Assembly (NCBI RefSeq): GCF_900172235.1
Contig: NZ_FWFQ01000007.1
Span: 1-64,000 of the forward strand
Direction: 5' to 3'
Source of the DNA: Pseudoruegeria aquimaris
GTDB lineage: Bacteria; Pseudomonadota; Alphaproteobacteria; Rhodobacterales; Rhodobacteraceae
DNA: 64,000 nt
In this document: one piece after another, positions 61,083-64,000 of the stretch
Layout of the letters: the number at the start of each line of letters is the position of its first letter
How positions within the stretch are numbered: the first letter of the stretch is position 1
Notes under the pieces: generated by a model
What the model was told of the DNA's origin: nothing
The model's input: only the letters and a program-made list of their open reading frames with translations
Databases searched by the model: none
Translations under genes and position numbers: made by a program

Positions 61083-62372
61083 ATGGCACATCATTGGTCG
61101 AACTGGTCAGGCGGGGTGGTCGCGCAACCGGCGCAGATCCTCGATGTGGCGGACGAGGCGGCGCTCGCGGCGGCGATCCGCTCCGCCGCCGTTCCGGTCC
61201 GCCCTGTCGGCTCGGGCCATTCCTTTTCACCCGTTGCGGCGGTCCCCGGTGGCACCCTGTTGCGCCTCGCGGGGTTCGATCATGTCGAGCCGCTGGCAGA
61301 TGGCGATGATGGCGCCAGGCACGTTCGCGTCGGGGCCGGGATCACGCTCGGCGCGCTGACGGAACGGCTGCACGCCATGGGCCATGCGCTCGCCAACATG
61401 GGAGACATCGACGATCAGACGGTCGGTGGCGCGCTGGGCACCGCCACCCATGGCACCGGTGCCGCATTCGGCTGCTACCCTTCTATGCTTGAGGCGCTGA
61501 CGCTGATCGATGGCATGGGAAACCGGCGCATGATCAGCCGGGCCGAGGAGCCCGAACTGTTCAAGGCGATGGCCGTGGGGATCGGCACCGGGGGCGTGGT
61601 GACGGAGGCGGTGATCCGGACGGTCGCCCCCTACCGGCTGGAACGCAGCCGATACGCGCTGCCGATCGGCGACATGCTGGCGGATTTCGAGGCGCGCATG
61701 GCCGCGGCGCGCAACGTGGAATTCTACTACATCACCGGGTCCGGCCAGGCGCTGGTGATGGAAAGCCGGGAAACGGAGGGCGATCTGGTCGCCCGCCCGC
61801 CCGACAGGGACCAGGAGGGGCTGCGGCAGCTTCGGCTGGCAGCGAAACTCACGCGCGCAGCGCCGCGCCTGCGCCGGTTTGCGCTGGGTTTGGCTCTGAA
61901 AGGCCATGTGAAGGAACACTTCGTCGAGGATTGGCACAAGGCCTTCCCCACGGACAGGGACGGCATTCGCTTCAACGAAAGCGAGTATCACCTGCCTGCC
62001 GAGGCCGCCCCCGAAGCCCTGAAGCGGGTGATCGAACGGGTGGAGCGCAACTTCCGCGATGTCTATTTCCCGATGGAGGTGCGCACGGTGGCGCCGGACG
62101 ATCTCTGGCTGTCCCCGTTCTTCGAGCGCCCCACGGTCTCCATCGCCGTTCATCACGAGGCCGGCCGGCCATTCGGGGCACTTCTGGCCGAGATAGAGAC
62201 GATTTTTGCCGATTATGAGGGCCGCCCGCATTGGGGCAAGATGCATGGCCTGAAAGCCGGACAGCTCCGGAAGCTCTATCCCAAGTGGGACGAGGCGATA
62301 GCCGCGCGGCGCGAACTGGATCCGAAGGGCCTGTTCCTGACGCCCTACATGCGGGAGTTGCTGGGGCAGTGA
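61083..62372 (+). CDS. FAD-dependent aldonolactone oxidase-like protein (D-arabinono-1,4-lactone oxidase family)
   Basis: A 429-residue flavoprotein. The FAD-binding PCMH domain has PVRPVGSGHSFSPVAAVPGG (38-57) and GGALGTATHGTG; the C-terminal ALO domain has the signature RPHWGKMHGLKAGQLRKLYPKWDEA (HWGK). Relatives oxidise arabinono- or gulonolactone or, in bacteria, other sugar alcohol/lactone substrates; a precise reaction cannot be given. TGA of this gene overlaps the GTG start of the next (GTGA), so they are coupled. Confidence 0.9.
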   Translation: MAHHWSNWSGGVVAQPAQILDVADEAALAAAIRSAAVPVRPVGSGHSFSPVAAVPGGTLLRLAGFDHVEPLADGDDGARHVRVGAGITLGALTERLHAMGHALANMGDIDDQTVGGALGTATHGTGAAFGCYPSMLEALTLIDGMGNRRMISRAEEPELFKAMAVGIGTGGVVTEAVIRTVAPYRLERSRYALPIGDMLADFEARMAAARNVEFYYITGSGQALVMESRETEGDLVARPPDRDQEGLRQLRLAAKLTRAAPRLRRFALGLALKGHVKEHFVEDWHKAFPTDRDGIRFNESEYHLPAEAAPEALKRVIERVERNFRDVYFPMEVRTVAPDDLWLSPFFERPTVSIAVHHEAGRPFGALLAEIETIFADYEGRPHWGKMHGLKAGQLRKLYPKWDEAIAARRELDPKGLFLTPYMRELLGQ

Positions 62373-63493
62373 GCTGCTACTTCGAAGCCATCGCGCGGGC
62401 GATGAAGGAGGCAGGTATCTTTCGGCCGGCGCTCGTTCTGGATACCGCACGCATGAACCGCAACCTTGCCACGTTGCGCAAGGGGCTGCCCAAGGGCTAC
62501 GCCGTGCGGCTGGCCGACAAATCGCTGCCCGCGCCCTACCTGCTGCAGGCAGGCTTCAACGGGTTGGATACGCAGGCGGTGATGTCCTTCCACCTGCCGA
62601 TCACCCGCGCCGTGCTCGGGCGGTTTCCGAATACGCAGGTTCTGATGGGCAAGCCGATGCCGGTGGCCGAAGCGGCCCGTTTCCTGAAGCAAGAGCCGCG
62701 GGCCGGGCAACTCACCTGGCTGGTGGATTCGCTCTCGACGCTGGCCGAGTATCGCGCCTTGGCCGAGCAGCGTGGGCAGGCGATGCGCATTGCCTTCGAG
62801 GTGGATATCGGCCTTGGCCGGGGCGGGCTGCCGGCGCCCGAGGATCTTGCCTCCGCGCTTCGGGCCTGCGACCCCCTCAAGCCCGTGGGCCTGATGGGAT
62901 ACGAAGCCCATGTCAATGCCCTGCCGGGGCTTCTGGGCCGGGGCGAAAAGGCGGCGCGCGCTGCGCGGGAGAGGCTTGCGCAGTTCAAGCGCATCCTGCC
63001 TGAAGGTGCGGCGGAGATCATCAACACCGGTGGTTCGACCACGGTGCTCGAGCTGCCTGAGGGCGGCCCGGCAAATGACCTGACCGTCGGGTCGCTGATC
63101 GTGAAGCCGTCGGACTTCGATCAGCCCAAAAACGCCCAAATAGAGCCTGCTTTGTGGATCGTCAGCCCGGTTCTGAAGAGGCACCCACACGGGCTGCCCG
63201 GCCATCCCCGGCTGTCCGAAGTGCTGCGCCGATGCGGGGTGATCGCCCCGAAGATTGCCTTCCTCTACGGCGGCAAATGGATGGCCGCGCCGGTCTGGCC
63301 CGAGGGGTTGAAGCAGAGCCCGTTCTTCGGGCCGTCGTCCAACCAGCAGGGCTTCACCTATCGCGCGGGGACGCCGGAGACGGTGGTGCTGCGGCCCACG
63401 CAATCGGAGGCCGTGATCCAGCATTTCCCGGAGCTTTGGCTGTTTGACGGAGTGCGGATCACAGGTAGCGAGCAGCCGTTTCCGATCTTGTAA
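62369..63493 (+). CDS. PLP-dependent alanine racemase-fold enzyme (DSD1/D-threonine aldolase-like)
   Basis: A 374-residue protein with the alanine-racemase-type TIM-barrel N-terminal domain (FRPALVLDTARMNRNLATL; PLP lysine probably in VRLADKSLPAPYLL) and a C-terminal D-serine dehydratase-like domain (LKRHPHGLPGHP, FLYGGKWMAAPVWPEG, FTYRAGTPETVVL). Relatives are D-threonine aldolases and D-serine dehydratases; the reaction here is uncertain. GTG start at 62369 overlaps the stop of the flavoprotein gene. Convergent with rlmN over a 90-base gap. Confidence 0.83.
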   Translation: MSCYFEAIARAMKEAGIFRPALVLDTARMNRNLATLRKGLPKGYAVRLADKSLPAPYLLQAGFNGLDTQAVMSFHLPITRAVLGRFPNTQVLMGKPMPVAEAARFLKQEPRAGQLTWLVDSLSTLAEYRALAEQRGQAMRIAFEVDIGLGRGGLPAPEDLASALRACDPLKPVGLMGYEAHVNALPGLLGRGEKAARAARERLAQFKRILPEGAAEIINTGGSTTVLELPEGGPANDLTVGSLIVKPSDFDQPKNAQIEPALWIVSPVLKRHPHGLPGHPRLSEVLRRCGVIAPKIAFLYGGKWMAAPVWPEGLKQSPFFGPSSNQQGFTYRAGTPETVVLRPTQSEAVIQHFPELWLFDGVRITGSEQPFPIL

Positions 63494-63561
63494 CGAGAGG
63501 CGCGCCCGGCCCTGGGTGGGTGCAGAATGCGCCCTCCCGGGGGGAGGGTCGGGCGCGGCTC

Positions 63562-63585
63562 GGGCGTACCGCCCAAGCTGTTTTT
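63562..63585 (+). terminator. Weak terminator after the PLP enzyme gene
   Basis: GGGCG-TAC-CGCCC followed by AAGCTGTTTTTA, about 70 bases after the stop at 63493. The stem is only 5 bp, so efficiency is doubtful. A second stem, CCCTCC/GGAGGG, lies just upstream. Confidence 0.35.
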
Positions 63586-64000
63586 ATCCCAGCCCGGCTT
63601 CGCTTTCGATCTGCTTGCGGCTCTTGCGGGCGCGCTCGGTTTCGCTCTTCAGCTGGCCGCAGGCAGCCATGATGTCCTCGCCGCGCGGGGTGCGGATCGG
63701 CGTGGCATAGCCGGCCTGGTAGATGATGTTGGCGAAGGCGCGGATCCGGTTGTTGGACGAGCGCTGGTAGGGCGCGCCGGGCCATTCGTTGAAGGGGATC
63801 AGGTTGATCTTGGCCGGAACGTTGTAATCCTTGATCAGCTTGATCAGCCGGTGCGCGTCCTCGTCGGAATCGTTCACGTCCTTCAGCATCACGTATTCGA
63901 AGGTGATCCGCTCGGAGTTCGAGGCCTTCGGATAGCTGGCCAGCGCCTGCATCAGCTGTTCGATGTTCCAGCGTTTGTTGATCGGCACCAGAACGTCGCG
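63584..64000 (-). CDS. rlmN: 23S rRNA/tRNA adenine-C2 methyltransferase RlmN, C-terminal part (cut by window edge)
   Basis: The frame is open to base 64000, so only about 138 C-terminal residues are visible. [20 protein letters not shown] and [23 protein letters not shown] are standard RlmN segments, and [10 protein letters not shown] holds the methyl-accepting cysteine (equivalent to E. coli Cys355). The enzyme methylates A2503 of 23S rRNA and A37 of tRNAs by a radical-SAM mechanism; the CxxxCxxC cluster site lies outside this window. Short basic C-terminal tail after the cysteine. Confidence 0.93.
   Translation of the reverse strand, partial: RDVLVPINKRWNIEQLMQALASYPKASNSERITFEYVMLKDVNDSDEDAHRLIKLIKDYNVPAKINLIPFNEWPGAPYQRSSNNRIRAFANIIYQAGYATPIRTPRGEDIMAACGQLKSETERARKSRKQIESEAGLG

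Overview
The window looks like chromosomal DNA of an alphaproteobacterium of the Rhodobacteraceae/Roseobacter group. The evidence is high G+C, a petABC (fbcFBC) cytochrome bc1 operon, a riboflavin-responsive ribH2, a DUF2160-containing glycerol-type ABC transporter, a DUF2794 protein, and choice-of-anchor-L/Hint proteins. Species is inferred from gene content and recall of these families; no database search was possible. About 59 protein genes, one tRNA-Lys, one FMN riboswitch, a candidate small RNA, three copies of a hairpin repeat and several terminators are described.

0-11 kb: the tail of an IS5-type transposase, an NAD(P)-binding epimerase-like protein, a small ArsR/SRPBCC/YCII operon with a palindromic operator, a CcdA-thioredoxin pair, a DMT exporter, HU, an adenine deaminase-AMP nucleosidase operon, a class II aldolase-like protein, an HD hydrolase and chorismate synthase. 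11-19 kb: petABC, two glutathione S-transferases, a PaiB-like flavin protein, the FMN riboswitch with ribH2, mtaB, dapF and tRNA-Lys. 19-27 kb: a stand-alone Lrp/AsnC ligand domain, a six-gene ABC importer operon of glycerol (GlpVSTPQU) type with one apparently degenerate ATPase site, and a BlaI/BlaR1-like pair without a beta-lactamase or penicillin-sensor domain.

27-46 kb: transaldolase, a nucleotide-sugar epimerase, a SulP transporter with a tandem universal stress protein, a DEAD-box helicase, asd, beta-carbonic anhydrase, an overlapping M17 aminopeptidase/NlpC-P60 pair, a candidate structured RNA, a small lipoprotein, RppH, then a gpmI-envC-ctpA run, a GNAT enzyme and a MltB-type lytic transglycosylase. 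46-51 kb: RNase R and a translationally coupled dapE-GNAT-DUF2064 operon.

51.5-57.5 kb is the most unusual part. Two paralogous choice-of-anchor-L/Ig-like/Hint proteins flank a shorter Hint paralogue whose position-1 cysteine is serine, and a periplasmic-binding/two-helix protein built like a prokaryotic ionotropic glutamate receptor but lacking the potassium-channel TVGYG filter. This block lies between dapE and dapD. The window ends with dapD, an M20 peptidase, a LOG-family protein, an aldonolactone oxidase-like flavoprotein overlapping an alanine-racemase-fold enzyme, and the truncated C-terminal part of rlmN.

Functional threads: diaminopimelate/lysine synthesis (asd, dapD, dapE, dapF), cell-wall turnover (dapE/D products, NlpC/P60, EnvC, CtpA, MltB), purine salvage (ade, amn), flavin supply (riboswitch, ribH2) and RNA turnover (rnr, rppH, DEAD-box helicase).
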